A DNA stretch of 64,000 nucleotides from Rhodospirillaceae bacterium (GTDB taxonomy: Bacteria; Pseudomonadota; Alphaproteobacteria; GCA-2731375), in contig JABIWH010000050.1 in assembly GCA_018701215.1 (NCBI GenBank), positions 124,001 to 188,000 of the forward strand, given 5' to 3'. Shown here in pieces: positions 43,035 through 52,046 of this stretch; position 1 is the stretch's first letter, and each line of letters opens with the position of its first letter. The notes beneath the pieces were generated by a model that worked only from the letters and a program-made list of their open reading frames with translations, had not been told where the DNA came from and did not search any database. The position numbers and the translations under genes are program-made.

Positions 43035-44717
43035 TCAGGACTTGCCCTTGATCTTGGCCCAGCTGTCACGCAGGCCGAGGGTGCGGTTGAAAACAGCATT
43101 ATCGGCGCTGTCACGGCAGAAATAGCCCATGCGTTCGAACTGCACGGTTTGGCCCACCGCCAGATCCGCCAGGCCCGGCTCCAACCAGGCCCGTTCCAGC
43201 ACCTCCATGGATGCCGGGTTCAGGTCAGAGAGAAAATCATCACCCGAGGGCGGTTCCTCGCTGTTGAACAGATGTTCGTACAAGCGCACCTCGGCGCCTA
43301 CCGCATGGGCGGCGGAAACCCAATGGATGGTGCCTTTGACCTTGCGGCCATCGGGGGCGTTGCCGCCCTTGGTCTCCGGGTCGTAAGTACAGCGCAGCTC
43401 CACCACCTCGCCATTGGCATCCTTGATGGCCTCGTTACAGGTGATGAAATAGGCATAGCGTAGGCGGACTTCCCGGCCCGGCCCGAGGCGGAAGAATTTC
43501 CGGGGCGGGTCTTCCATGAAGTCATCCCGCTCTACATATAATTCGCGGGAAAACGGCACTTCACGGCTGCCCATCTCGGCGTTGCCCGGATGGTTCTGGG
43601 CCACCAACATCTCACTTTCGCCTTCCGGGTAGTTCTCGATCACGACTTTCAGGGGCCGCAGCACTGCCATGCGGCGGGGCGCATCGACGTTCAACTGTTC
43701 GCGGATGCAATGCTCCAGCATGGCCATTTCCACCTGGCCGTCACTTTTGGTAATGGCCAGGCGGGAAATGAAATCCCGCACCGCCCCTGCCGGTACCCCG
43801 CGCCGGCGCAAGCCCGATATGGTGGGCAGGCGCGGATCGTCCCAGCCATCGACAAGATTTTCCGCCACCAACTGGGTCAGGCGCCGCTTGGACAACGCCG
43901 TATGGGAAAGATTAAGGCGGGCGAATTCATACTGTCTAGGCCGTGCCGGCACATCGATATTATCCAGCAACCAATCATACAGCGGCCGGTGATCGGCGAA
44001 TTCCAGGGTGCACAGCGAATGCGTGATCGCCTCGATCGCATCGGACTGGCCATGGGCGAAATCATAATTGGGATAGATGCACCATTCCGTACCGGTGCGC
44101 GGATGTTCCGCGTGCAGAATACGGTACAGCACCGGGTCACGCAGGTTCATATTGCCCGACGCCATGTCGATCTTGGCACGCAGAACGCGGGCGCCGTCGG
44201 GAAATTCGCCGGCCCGCATTCTTCGGAACAGATCGAGATTCTCGGCCACGTCCCGGTTTCTGTGAGGGCTGTCGCGGCCGGCCTCGGTCACGGTGCCGCG
44301 ATAGGCGCGCATCTCGTCCACGGGCAGATCATCCACATAGGCCTTGCCGGCTTCGATCAGGCTTTCGGCCCAAAGGTAGAGCTGTTCGAAATAGTCGGAG
44401 GCAAAATAGAGATGCTCCCCCCAATCAAAACCCAGCCAACGCACGTCCGCCTGGATCGCCTCGATAAAGGCCTGCTCTTCCCGGGCCGGGTTGGTGTCGT
44501 CGAAACGCAGGTGGCAACGGCCGCCGAATTCCTGGGCAATGCCGAAATTCAGGCAGATCGATTTAGCATGGCCAATATGGAGATAGCCATTGGGCTCGGG
44601 CGGAAACCGTGTCACCAGCCCCTGATGGCGGCCCGCCGCCAAATCCTCGCGCACGATATCGCGGATGAAATCGCTGCTAGAGGTTTCCTCGGCCGCTTCG
44701 TCTAATTTGTCGTTCAT
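43035..44717 (-). CDS. glnS: Glutaminyl-tRNA synthetase
   Basis: Class I aminoacyl-tRNA synthetase of 560 aa that charges tRNA-Gln directly. The HIGH motif is in RFPPEPNGYLHIGHAKSI (residues 47-50). The KMSKS equivalent is HTALSKRRLTQLV. The binding region YCIRCQ-like is absent as expected; instead DPVLYRILHAEHPRTGTEWCIYPNYDFAHG and CTLEFADHRPLYDWLLD are typical of GlnRS. The C-terminal beta-barrel anticodon-binding domain covers about residues 345-550 (VIENYPEGESEMLVAQNHPGN and later). The EPN sequence before HIGH is specific to GlnRS as opposed to GluRS. It stands alone on the minus strand. Confidence 0.96.
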   Translation of the reverse strand: MNDKLDEAAEETSSSDFIRDIVREDLAAGRHQGLVTRFPPEPNGYLHIGHAKSICLNFGIAQEFGGRCHLRFDDTNPAREEQAFIEAIQADVRWLGFDWGEHLYFASDYFEQLYLWAESLIEAGKAYVDDLPVDEMRAYRGTVTEAGRDSPHRNRDVAENLDLFRRMRAGEFPDGARVLRAKIDMASGNMNLRDPVLYRILHAEHPRTGTEWCIYPNYDFAHGQSDAIEAITHSLCTLEFADHRPLYDWLLDNIDVPARPRQYEFARLNLSHTALSKRRLTQLVAENLVDGWDDPRLPTISGLRRRGVPAGAVRDFISRLAITKSDGQVEMAMLEHCIREQLNVDAPRRMAVLRPLKVVIENYPEGESEMLVAQNHPGNAEMGSREVPFSRELYVERDDFMEDPPRKFFRLGPGREVRLRYAYFITCNEAIKDANGEVVELRCTYDPETKGGNAPDGRKVKGTIHWVSAAHAVGAEVRLYEHLFNSEEPPSGDDFLSDLNPASMEVLERAWLEPGLADLAVGQTVQFERMGYFCRDSADNAVFNRTLGLRDSWAKIKGKS

Positions 44718-44844
44718 GATCCGCCGCCTAAATCAACAATTTCGCCCCTTCTGACAGAAAGTGCCGGCCCTGCCAAGCAACTCTGTGGACCAAACCGCCC
44801 ATTCCGGCGATAGTTCAGACCTTAACATTGAGGAGTTACTGATT

Positions 44845-45276
44845 ATGAGTTGGATGGAAACCTGCCGCGGCGTCGTCTACCCCTGGCACTGCGATCACCT
44901 TGGCCACATGAACGTGCAGCATTATGTGGGCCATTTCGACATAGCCGCGTTTCATTTCCTGGTCGAACTGGGTTTCAAGGCGGACGGCAAACAGGACGAG
45001 GGGATTTCCCTGGTGGATGCCCAGCACACCATCCAGTTCAAGAACGAACAGCGGGTCGGCGCCCTGTTCAAGGTCGAGAGCGCGCTGTTAAAGGTTGGCA
45101 ACAAATCGGTCACCATGATGCACCGCCTGCGCAATATCGAAACCGACGAGATTGGCGCAACCACGGAAATCGTCTGCGTCTGTTTCGACCTGTCCGCCCG
45201 CGCGGCAATCCCCATCCCCGATGACATCCGCGCAAAGCTGCAGGGCTACATCATGGATCCAGACGACGAGTCGTAA
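44845..45276 (+). CDS. Hotdog-fold acyl-CoA thioesterase (4-HBT-like)
   Basis: Small thioesterase of 143 aa with one hotdog domain. WHCDHLGHMNVQHYVGHFDIAAFHF carries the His-Asp pattern of the 4-hydroxybenzoyl-CoA thioesterase group, and the central strand is HTIQFKNEQRVGALFKVESALLKVG. The open frame starts at GTG 44761, but ATG 44845 with GAGG about 11 bases before fits the family start. The substrate is unknown. It is followed by a palindromic repeat and an acyl-CoA dehydrogenase gene. Confidence 0.85.
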   Translation: MSWMETCRGVVYPWHCDHLGHMNVQHYVGHFDIAAFHFLVELGFKADGKQDEGISLVDAQHTIQFKNEQRVGALFKVESALLKVGNKSVTMMHRLRNIETDEIGATTEIVCVCFDLSARAAIPIPDDIRAKLQGYIMDPDDES

Positions 45277-45310
45277 AGACACGGCCGAGACGCCGGCGGC
45301 AGCCTCCACA

Positions 45311-45402
45311 TGGATGCCCGGATCACCTCCGGGCATGGCGGTATGTTATTTTCGGCCACCGCCACCTCTCCGTCATCGCCGGGCTTGACCCGGCAATCCA
45401 TG
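45311..45402. repeat. REP-like paired palindromic element
   Basis: Two hairpins face each other. The first, ATGCCCGGA/TCCGGGCAT (45314-45336), is perfect. The second is centred on GCCGGGCTTGACCCGGC (about 45378-45394). The outer bases also pair (CATGGATGCCCGG at the left with CCGGCAATCCATG at the right), so the whole 92 bases can fold. The pattern CGTCATCGCCGGGCTTGACC is a familiar intergenic repeat in alphaproteobacterial genomes. It lies between a thioesterase and an acyl-CoA dehydrogenase gene. Confidence 0.7.
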
Positions 45403-45462
45403 GCGCCGTTACGGCAGTGGTGTAAGATACAACCAGACAAGAAAACCAAGTAGGAGGAACAC

Positions 45463-46689
45463 ATGTCAGACGAAATCGACTGGACCAAAATGCGCGGCCG
45501 GATGAAGGAATTCATCGAACAAGTGGTCTATCCCCTGGAACAGGGCTTCGATAAGGACACCCCGGAAAGCCAGGCCGCGTTGGCGGCGGTGCAGCAGCAG
45601 GCCAAGGACGCCGGCCTGTGGGCCCTGGGCCATCCCAAGGATGTTGGCGGCCAGGGCATGCCGTTCATGGATTATGTGCATGTCAACGAGGTCATTGGCC
45701 GCTCGCACCTGGGCTCTGACGCCGTAGGCTCGAACACCCTGCAGGATACCATCATGCTGCAGCTGTACGCCTCGCCGGAATGGAAAAAGAACTATATGGA
45801 GCCCCTGGTAGCTGGCGAATTCCGCCAGAGCTTTGCCATGACCGAGCCGGAGATTGCCTCCTCCGATCCGACAAAGCTGCAAACAACGGCGGTGCTGGAC
45901 GGCAATCATTGGGTCATCAACGGCCACAAATGGTTCACTTCCGGCGCCGATCGGGCCAAGTACACCACCGTCATGGTCCGCACCGAGCCCGAGGGCACCC
46001 CGGATCATGAGGCCTTTTCCATGATCATCGTGCCCACCGCCAATCCCGGTTACAACATCCAGCGCGATATCCGCACCATGGGTATGCTGGGCGGCCATAT
46101 GGAAGTGAAGTACGAAGACTGCCGCGTGCCCGCCACCAATATGCTGGGAGGGCGGGGCGAAGGTTTCAAGATCGCCCAGGAACGCCTCGGCCCGGGCCGG
46201 ATTTTCCATGCCATGCGCTGGCTGGGTCAGGCCCAGCGGGCTTTCGATCTGATGTGCGATCGCCTGAACGACCGCGCTATCCGGGACGAGAAACTGGCCG
46301 ACAAGCAGCTGATGCAGGCCTTCGTCTTCGAAAGTGCGGCGGAAATCCAACAAAGCCGCCTGATGACCCTGGATGCGGCCCGCAAGATGGACGCGGGCGA
46401 CCAAGCCCGGGTGGAAATTTCGCTGATCAAGGTGACCGGCGCACGCATGCTGCACAACGTCATCGACCGGGCCATCCAGGTCATGGGTGCCAGAGGCGTC
46501 ACCGACGATACGCCGTTGGAGCGCATGTACCGCCAGGCGCGCTTTGCCCGCCTAGTGGACGGCGCCGACGAAGTGCATATCTACCGCACCGGCCGGCGCA
46601 TCCTGCGCGCCTTCGAACGCGGCGAAGGTTACGACTTCGGCGAACGGGAAGGCGAGATGAGCCACAAATCCGTGCGCGCCGATATGTAG
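45463..46689 (+). CDS. Acyl-CoA dehydrogenase
   Basis: FAD-dependent enzyme making the 2,3-enoyl-CoA from acyl-CoA, 408 aa. FAD/acyl-CoA site patterns are FAMTEPEIASSDPTKLQTTAV and HWVINGHKWFTSGADRAKYTTV; the C-terminal helices have AIQVMGARGVTDDTPLERMYRQARFARLVDGADEVH with RTGRRILRAF at the end. The catalytic base region is the usual loop near DGADEVH. A GGAGGA ribosome binding site precedes ATG 45463. The pattern with a long N-terminal part places it with ACAD10/11-like and other poorly defined members. No electron-transfer flavoprotein gene is adjacent. Confidence 0.92.
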   Translation: MSDEIDWTKMRGRMKEFIEQVVYPLEQGFDKDTPESQAALAAVQQQAKDAGLWALGHPKDVGGQGMPFMDYVHVNEVIGRSHLGSDAVGSNTLQDTIMLQLYASPEWKKNYMEPLVAGEFRQSFAMTEPEIASSDPTKLQTTAVLDGNHWVINGHKWFTSGADRAKYTTVMVRTEPEGTPDHEAFSMIIVPTANPGYNIQRDIRTMGMLGGHMEVKYEDCRVPATNMLGGRGEGFKIAQERLGPGRIFHAMRWLGQAQRAFDLMCDRLNDRAIRDEKLADKQLMQAFVFESAAEIQQSRLMTLDAARKMDAGDQARVEISLIKVTGARMLHNVIDRAIQVMGARGVTDDTPLERMYRQARFARLVDGADEVHIYRTGRRILRAFERGEGYDFGEREGEMSHKSVRADM

Positions 46690-46696
46690 CGGTAAA

Positions 46697-48235
46697 CTAT
46701 GGCGCCGGGAGCGAGATGCTCCCGGCGGCCTCTACAATTTCACCGGACTGGATCAGCGCAGCCGAGGTTTCCATATCCGGCGCCAGAAAGCGATCCTCAC
46801 CCAGACTTGGCACCTCCTCGCGAAACCGGGCGATGACGCTGGCCAACGGTGCGCTGGTCCGCAGGGGCTCGCGAAATTCGACGCCTTGGGCTCCGACCAG
46901 CAATTCCACGCCAACGATGTGGCTCAGGTTCGCCGCCATGGGTAGCAGGCGCCTCGCGGCATGGGCGGCCATGGAGACATGATCCTCCTGATTGGCCGAG
47001 GTTGGCGTCGAGTCCACCGAGCAGGGTGCTGCCATCTGCTTGTTCTCCGCCATCAAGGCCGCCGTAGTCACCTCGGCGATCATGAAGCCGGAATTGAGGC
47101 CCGGATCGGGGGAAAGAAACGCGGGTAGGCCAAAATTCATCGCCGGGTCCACCAACAGAGCCACCCGGCGTTGCGAGATGGCACCGATCTCGGCTATCGC
47201 CAGGGCGGTCTGATCGGCGGCCAGGGCCACGGGTTCGGCATGGAAATTGCCGCCCGAGACGATGGTGCCATCGGCGGTGAAGACCAGGGGGTTATCGGTC
47301 ACCGCGTTGGCCTCCACCGCCAGGGTTCGGCCGACAAAGCGCAGAACGTCAATACAGGCACCCATCACTTGCGGTTGGCAGCGGATACAGTAGGGGTCCT
47401 GCACCCGTTCGTCATCGTCCTGATGCGCCGCGCGGATTTCCGAACCCTCGATCAAGGCGCGCAGGGCCAAACCAACATCAATCTGCCCCTGATGGCCACG
47501 CAGGGCCTGCACTTCGGGCCTAAAGGGCGCGGCGGAACCCATGATGGCATCCGTCGATAGCGCGCCGGTGACAATGGCACCATGGGCGCAGCACCAGGTC
47601 TCGAACAGCCCGGCCAGTGCCAGGGCGGTGGAAACCTGGGTACCGTTGATCAAGGCCAGGCCTTCCTTGGGGCCCAACACGATGGGGTTTAATCCCGCCG
47701 CGCTCAGGGCCGCGCCACCGCTCATGGTACGGCCATGCAGATTTGCCTCCCCCTCCCCCAACATCACCGCCGTCATATGCGCCAGAGGTGCCAAATCACC
47801 AGATGCGCCAACGGAGCCCTGGCCGGGGATCACCGGCACCACACCCGTGGCCAGCATGCCTGTCAACAGGTCGATCACCTCGGCCCGCACACCAGAGGCG
47901 CCCCGCCCCAGGGACAGCAACTTCAGGCTCATGATCAGGCGCACGATGCGGTCAGGTAATGGCGCCCCAACACCACAACAATGCGAGAGGATCAGGTTCC
48001 GTTGCAGGGTGGCCGTATCCTCAGGGGCAATGGTGGTGTTGGCCAGTTTGCCAAAGCCCGTGTTGACGCCATAGACCGGCTCCGTGCCCTGGGCCGCGCG
48101 GGCGATCAGGTCGGCGGCGGCGGCGATGCCCGGTTTGGTGTCAGGGTGCAACGCAACCGCCGGGCTATCCCAATACAGCAGTTCCAGATCCGCCAACGTG
48201 GCGTTGCCGGGCACCAGGGTCAATTTCTTCGGCAT
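46697..48235 (-). CDS. hutH: Histidine ammonia-lyase
   Basis: Converts histidine to urocanate plus ammonia, first step of histidine degradation; 512 aa. The Ala-Ser-Gly that forms the MIO cofactor is A144-S145-G146 in GSVGASGDLAPLAHMT. VNTGFGKLAN, LILSHCCGVG, RVQDPYCIRCQPQVMGA and NPLVFTADGTIVSGGNFHAEP are family patterns. The RCQPQ block and the intact MIO triad argue for a real histidine lyase, not an ergothionase. It is divergent from hutU with about 80 bases between. The other hut genes (hutI, hutG/F, hutC) are not in the window. Confidence 0.95.
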   Translation of the reverse strand: MPKKLTLVPGNATLADLELLYWDSPAVALHPDTKPGIAAAADLIARAAQGTEPVYGVNTGFGKLANTTIAPEDTATLQRNLILSHCCGVGAPLPDRIVRLIMSLKLLSLGRGASGVRAEVIDLLTGMLATGVVPVIPGQGSVGASGDLAPLAHMTAVMLGEGEANLHGRTMSGGAALSAAGLNPIVLGPKEGLALINGTQVSTALALAGLFETWCCAHGAIVTGALSTDAIMGSAAPFRPEVQALRGHQGQIDVGLALRALIEGSEIRAAHQDDDERVQDPYCIRCQPQVMGACIDVLRFVGRTLAVEANAVTDNPLVFTADGTIVSGGNFHAEPVALAADQTALAIAEIGAISQRRVALLVDPAMNFGLPAFLSPDPGLNSGFMIAEVTTAALMAENKQMAAPCSVDSTPTSANQEDHVSMAAHAARRLLPMAANLSHIVGVELLVGAQGVEFREPLRTSAPLASVIARFREEVPSLGEDRFLAPDMETSAALIQSGEIVEAAGSISLPAP

Positions 48236-48314
48236 CGGTTATCCCCATGGTTTTGTTGCGGATGATCGCAAATCAGCCTACGAATTATGACAATAAATAT
48301 CCAGGGAGCTTGAG
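48236..48314. promoter_or_regulatory. hutH/hutU divergent promoter region
   Basis: These 79 bases separate the start codons of hutH (minus) and hutU (plus) and must contain both promoters. The stretch before hutU (ATTATGACAATAAATATCCAGGGAGC) has an AT-rich part and a GGGAGC ribosome binding site. I saw no clear HutC-type dyad. Confidence 0.35.
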
Positions 48315-49985
48315 ATGACCGAATTTTCACGCATCGACAACACGCGGCATATCAAGGCGCCACGGGGCACGAAGCTGAACGCCAAAAGCTGGCTGACGGA
48401 AGCGCCGCTGCGCATGTTGATGAATAATCTCGATGGGGAGGTGGCGGAAAATCCGCAAGAATTAGTGGTCTATGGCGGCATTGGGCGGGCGGCGCGAAAT
48501 TGGCAGGCCTTTGATCAGATCTGTGCCGGTTTGAAATCTCTGGAGGCGGACGAAACCATGTTGGTGCAGTCGGGCAAGCCGGTCGCCGTGCTGCGCACGC
48601 ATAAGGATGCGCCACGGGTGCTGATCGCCAATTCCAATCTGGTGCCCGAATGGGCCAATTGGGAGCATTTCAACAAGTTGGATAAAGTCGGCCTGATGAT
48701 GTACGGGCAGATGACCGCCGGTTCATGGATCTATATCGGCAGCCAGGGCATTGTACAGGGTACTTACGAGACCTTTGCCGAAGTAGGCCGGCAGCACTAC
48801 GGCGGAGATCTGTCGGGCCGCTGGATCCTCACCGGCGGCCTGGGCGGCATGGGCGGGGCCCAGCCCCTGGCGGCGACCATGGCGGGGGCCTCGCTATTGG
48901 CGGTGGAATGCCAGCCCAGCCGTATCGATGCCCGCCTGCAAAACGGTTATCTGGACCGCCGCGCCGACAGTCTGGACGAGGCCTTGAGTATCATTGAAAC
49001 ATCATGCGCGGCAAAACAGCCTGTCTCGGTCGGCCTGCTGGGTAATGCGGCGGAGGTTTTTCCCGAACTGGTCACACGCGGCGTGCATCCGGACGTCGTC
49101 ACCGATCAGACCTCGGCCCATGATCCCTTCAACGGCTATTTGCCGGCGGGATGGAGTCTTGAAGAATGGGCAGCGGCAAAGGAGCGTGACCCGAAGGCGG
49201 TGGAAGCCGCCGCCATGACCTCCATGGCCAGCCAGGTCCGCGCCATGTTGGCCTTTCATGGCAGCGGCGTGCCAACTTTGGATTACGGCAACAACATCCG
49301 CCAGATGGCCAAAAACATGGGAGTTGAGAATGCCTTCGATTTCCCCGGTTTCGTACCCGCCTATATCCGGCCCCTGTTCTGCCGGGGCATCGGACCCTTC
49401 CGATGGGTGGCGTTGTCCGGCGATCCGGAAGACATCTACCGTACCGACGCCAAGGTTAAGGAGCTGATGCCCGACGACAGCCATCTGCACAACTGGCTGG
49501 ACATGGCGCGGGAACGCATCCAGTTCCAGGGCCTGCCCTCGCGGATCTGCTGGGTCGGTCTGGGCGACCGGCACCGCCTCGGCCTGGCCTTTAATGAAAT
49601 GGTGGCCAGCGGCGAGTTGTCCGCACCCATCGTGATTGGCCGGGACCATCTGGATTCAGGCTCCGTCGCCTCGCCGAACCGGGAGACCGAGGCCATGAAG
49701 GACGGCTCCGACGCGGTCTCCGACTGGCCGCTGTTGAACGCCCTGGTCAACTGCGCCTCGGGGGCCACCTGGGTCTCGATCCATCACGGCGGTGGCGTCG
49801 GCATGGGCTATTCCCAGCATGCCGGCATGGTCATCGTCTGTGACGGCACCGAGGATGCCGCCCGGCGCATAGAACGCGTGCTGTGGAATGATCCGGCCAC
49901 CGGCGTGGTGCGCCATGCGGACGCCGGCTATGACAGCGCCATCGACTGCGCCAGGGAATTCGGCCTCAATATGCCGTCCCTATAA
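48315..49985 (+). CDS. hutU: Urocanate hydratase
   Basis: Converts urocanate to imidazolone-5-propionate with NAD as a tightly bound electrophile; 556 aa. The sequence has the family blocks VQSGKPVAVLRTHKDAPRV, MMYGQMTAGSWIYIGSQGI, the NAD loop GGLGGMGGAQPLAATMAGA, DQTSAHDPFNGYLP, FCRGIGPFRWVALSGDP and DHLDSGSVASPNRETEAMKD. These agree with true urocanate hydratases. Its stop is immediately next to the stop of the convergent LLM oxidoreductase gene. Confidence 0.96.
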   Translation: MTEFSRIDNTRHIKAPRGTKLNAKSWLTEAPLRMLMNNLDGEVAENPQELVVYGGIGRAARNWQAFDQICAGLKSLEADETMLVQSGKPVAVLRTHKDAPRVLIANSNLVPEWANWEHFNKLDKVGLMMYGQMTAGSWIYIGSQGIVQGTYETFAEVGRQHYGGDLSGRWILTGGLGGMGGAQPLAATMAGASLLAVECQPSRIDARLQNGYLDRRADSLDEALSIIETSCAAKQPVSVGLLGNAAEVFPELVTRGVHPDVVTDQTSAHDPFNGYLPAGWSLEEWAAAKERDPKAVEAAAMTSMASQVRAMLAFHGSGVPTLDYGNNIRQMAKNMGVENAFDFPGFVPAYIRPLFCRGIGPFRWVALSGDPEDIYRTDAKVKELMPDDSHLHNWLDMARERIQFQGLPSRICWVGLGDRHRLGLAFNEMVASGELSAPIVIGRDHLDSGSVASPNRETEAMKDGSDAVSDWPLLNALVNCASGATWVSIHHGGGVGMGYSQHAGMVIVCDGTEDAARRIERVLWNDPATGVVRHADAGYDSAIDCAREFGLNMPSL

Positions 49986-51044
49986 TTACATGCGCGCCAT
50001 GATTTTTTCGGAGAAATCCTCGATCAGGCGGTATTGCTGTTTCAGGGGCGCGATGAAGTTGATGCCGTTCAGGCCCTGACGCTCCAGCTCGTGCAGCTGT
50101 TCGACGATCTCTTCCGGCTGGCCGGCAATGCAGAAATTGCGGATCATCTCCGGTGAAATGAAGCGGGCCTCTTCCGGGTCAAGGAAGCTGTAATGGCTTT
50201 CATGCAGCTTTTGATGCGCCGTGGCGGCCTCCCGCTCGGCATGGAAGGCCATGTAATCGTTCCAGATCGGCTTCACATAGTCGGGCGGATCGCCCCCGGT
50301 CTCCTTCACCCAGTCCACCAGGAAATGCACGTTGGCCATGATGGCGGAGCCGCATTCGGCAATGGCGCGTTCGGAATCCAATGACTCGCCCGGCTCCAAC
50401 ATCAACAGATTGACCAGAGCGCAGGCAAAGAAACCATCCAGTTTGCGTCCGGCTTTTTCGGCGCCACGCTGCACATTGCCCAACGCCCATGGAATTTTGC
50501 CGCCGCGCGGGATGCCGGTGATCAGGCCATCGCCCAATTCGCCCGCCAAGGCCTGAGCCCGGGGGCCAAAGCCGGCCACATGGATGGGGATGTCCGCATC
50601 CAGGTCCAGATAGCGCAGCTCGGTATTTTGAAAGCGTATGGGATGGGTGAGGCCATTCAAGGTGTAGTCCACCTCCTCGCCCCGCAACAGCGCCCGCACG
50701 GTACGGATATAATCGCCAAAGGCCCTAATCCCCGTGGGCCGTTGTCCCATGGCCCGCATGGCGGTGTTGCCGGTACCGATGCCCATGAAGGTGCGGCCCG
50801 GTGCCAACCGATTGATCGTGGCGATCCCATTGGCCGCCACGGGTGCGAGGCGCAGCCCCGGCACGGCAACGCCGGTGCCCAGACGGATCGTACGCGTGGC
50901 CTGCGCCGCCAGGGCCAGCACGGCCCAGGGGTTGGAGCGGATCATTTGGCTGTCGGTGACCCAGCAATAGTCATAGCCGAGGTTTTCGGCATGGGTGACG
51001 AAGCCAATCTCGTCAATCTTGCTGCAACTGATGCCGAATTGCAT
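49986..51044 (-). CDS. LLM class flavin-dependent oxidoreductase
   Basis: Luciferase-like flavin enzyme of 352 aa. It starts MQFGISCSKIDEIGFVTHAENLGYDYCWVTDSQM and has RLGTGVAVPGLRLAPVAANGIATINRLAPGRTFMGIGTGNTAM and the C-terminal region typical of this group (GLNGINFIAPL). The pattern TGNTAMRAMG is like F420/FMN-dependent members such as methylene-H4MPT reductase-like proteins. It may be co-transcribed with the upstream 85-aa gene (gap about 15 bases). The substrate is unknown. It is a second LLM gene besides the one at 11.7 kb. Confidence 0.87.
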   Translation of the reverse strand: MQFGISCSKIDEIGFVTHAENLGYDYCWVTDSQMIRSNPWAVLALAAQATRTIRLGTGVAVPGLRLAPVAANGIATINRLAPGRTFMGIGTGNTAMRAMGQRPTGIRAFGDYIRTVRALLRGEEVDYTLNGLTHPIRFQNTELRYLDLDADIPIHVAGFGPRAQALAGELGDGLITGIPRGGKIPWALGNVQRGAEKAGRKLDGFFACALVNLLMLEPGESLDSERAIAECGSAIMANVHFLVDWVKETGGDPPDYVKPIWNDYMAFHAEREAATAHQKLHESHYSFLDPEEARFISPEMIRNFCIAGQPEEIVEQLHELERQGLNGINFIAPLKQQYRLIEDFSEKIMARM

Positions 51045-51059
51045 GGCTTTGTTCCCTCT

Positions 51060-51317
51060 CTATGCTTGCCGGTTCGATACACCAGGCAGCCAGCTAATCC
51101 GTTGCTTCGCCGCGGTGCGCGCCTCTGCTTCCGTATCGTAATTGGTGAACCGGTGCCGGCCAATGGGGAACCAGCCATTGGGATCTTCCAGATCCCGGCG
51201 GTATGCCTCGAAGCCATAGGTGTTATCGGCGCGGCGAAAGATATCGACGCAGCGGTCGCCGTCGGAGGTTTCGATAGACTCGATGACCAACGGGCGTTCA
51301 ATGCGGCGTTCGGTCAT
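51060..51317 (-). CDS. Conserved small hypothetical protein
   Basis: An 85-aa protein. It reads VIESIETSDGDRCVDIFRR, then TYGFEAYRRDLEDPNGWFPIG and a final helix with EAEARTAAKQRISWL. The Trp-Phe-Pro block (GWFPIG) and the acidic/basic mix recall small conserved proteins seen in other alphaproteobacteria, with no known function. It lies between ssb and the LLM gene on the same strand. Confidence 0.65.
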   Translation of the reverse strand: MTERRIERPLVIESIETSDGDRCVDIFRRADNTYGFEAYRRDLEDPNGWFPIGRHRFTNYDTEAEARTAAKQRISWLPGVSNRQA

Positions 51318-51340
51318 GTCATGATTGGACCAGGAACAGC

Positions 51341-51838
51341 CTAGAACGGGATTTCGTCGTCCAGATCGCCGCCGCCACCGCCGCCGCCAAATCCACCGCC
51401 GTCTCCGCCGCCTTCGTTGAAGCCGCCGCCTCCACCGCCGCCGCCACCGCCGAAGTTGCCACCGCCGCCACCGCCGCCGCCGTCATTGCGGCCGTCCAGC
51501 ATGGTCAGCTCGCCCCGGAAGCGTTGCAGCACCACCTCGGTGGTGTATTTTTCGACACCTGATTGATCCTGCCATTTGCGGGTCTGCAATTGCCCCTCGA
51601 TGTAGATCTTGGAGCCCTTGCGCAGATATTGCTGGGCGATTCGGCCCAGATTCTCGTTGAAAATGACCACCCGGTGCCATTCCGTCTTTTCCCGCCGCTC
51701 GCCGGAATTCTTGTCCTTCCACGATTCGGAGGTGGCGAGCGAGAGATGAACAATGGGGTCGCCGTTCTGCATATTGCGCACTTCCGGGTCGCGGCCCAGA
51801 TTTCCCACCAAAATGACCTTGTTGACGCTGCCTGCCAT
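51341..51838 (-). CDS. ssb: Single-stranded DNA-binding protein
   Basis: Tetrameric OB-fold protein of 165 aa for replication and repair. The OB domain is residues 1-115: NKVILVGNLGRDPEVRNMQNGD, WHRVVIFNENLGRIAQQYLRKGSKIYIEGQL and KYTTEVVLQRFRGELTML. A Gly-rich linker (long G runs with N, F, E) follows, and the acidic tip DLDDEIPF is the standard protein-interaction tail. It is divergent from uvrA, a conserved arrangement in proteobacteria. Confidence 0.97.
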   Translation of the reverse strand: MAGSVNKVILVGNLGRDPEVRNMQNGDPIVHLSLATSESWKDKNSGERREKTEWHRVVIFNENLGRIAQQYLRKGSKIYIEGQLQTRKWQDQSGVEKYTTEVVLQRFRGELTMLDGRNDGGGGGGGGNFGGGGGGGGGGFNEGGGDGGGFGGGGGGGDLDDEIPF

Positions 51839-51997
51839 GGTTATATCCGTCTCTTCAAAACCGCACCAAAATCCGCACCCGAATCTGAGCAGTGACTATA
51901 GCCACATCGCCCCTGTTCTCGCCACCGGCAATTGACGCATAATGCCCAGTTCGTTGTTCCACCACGCACTTTGGATGATGTTTCGCTACAAAGGCGC

Positions 51998-52012
51998 GTT
52001 CATGTTATGTTC
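51998..52012 (+). promoter_or_regulatory. LexA-binding SOS box upstream of uvrA
   Basis: GTTCATGTTATGTTC matches exactly the alphaproteobacterial SOS box GTTC-N7-GTTC (spacer ATGTTAT). It lies 34 bases before the ATG of uvrA at 52047. The gene on the other side, ssb, starts about 160 bases away and is also often under SOS control. Confidence 0.85.
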
Positions 52013-52046
52013 TAAAGCTAACAGATTCGAGAAATAAAGTCTAATT

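Noticed and set aside
46697..48235. hutH considered as an ergothionase
   Set aside because: The Ala-Ser-Gly triad that forms the MIO cofactor and the RCQPQ block are intact, as in true histidine ammonia-lyases.
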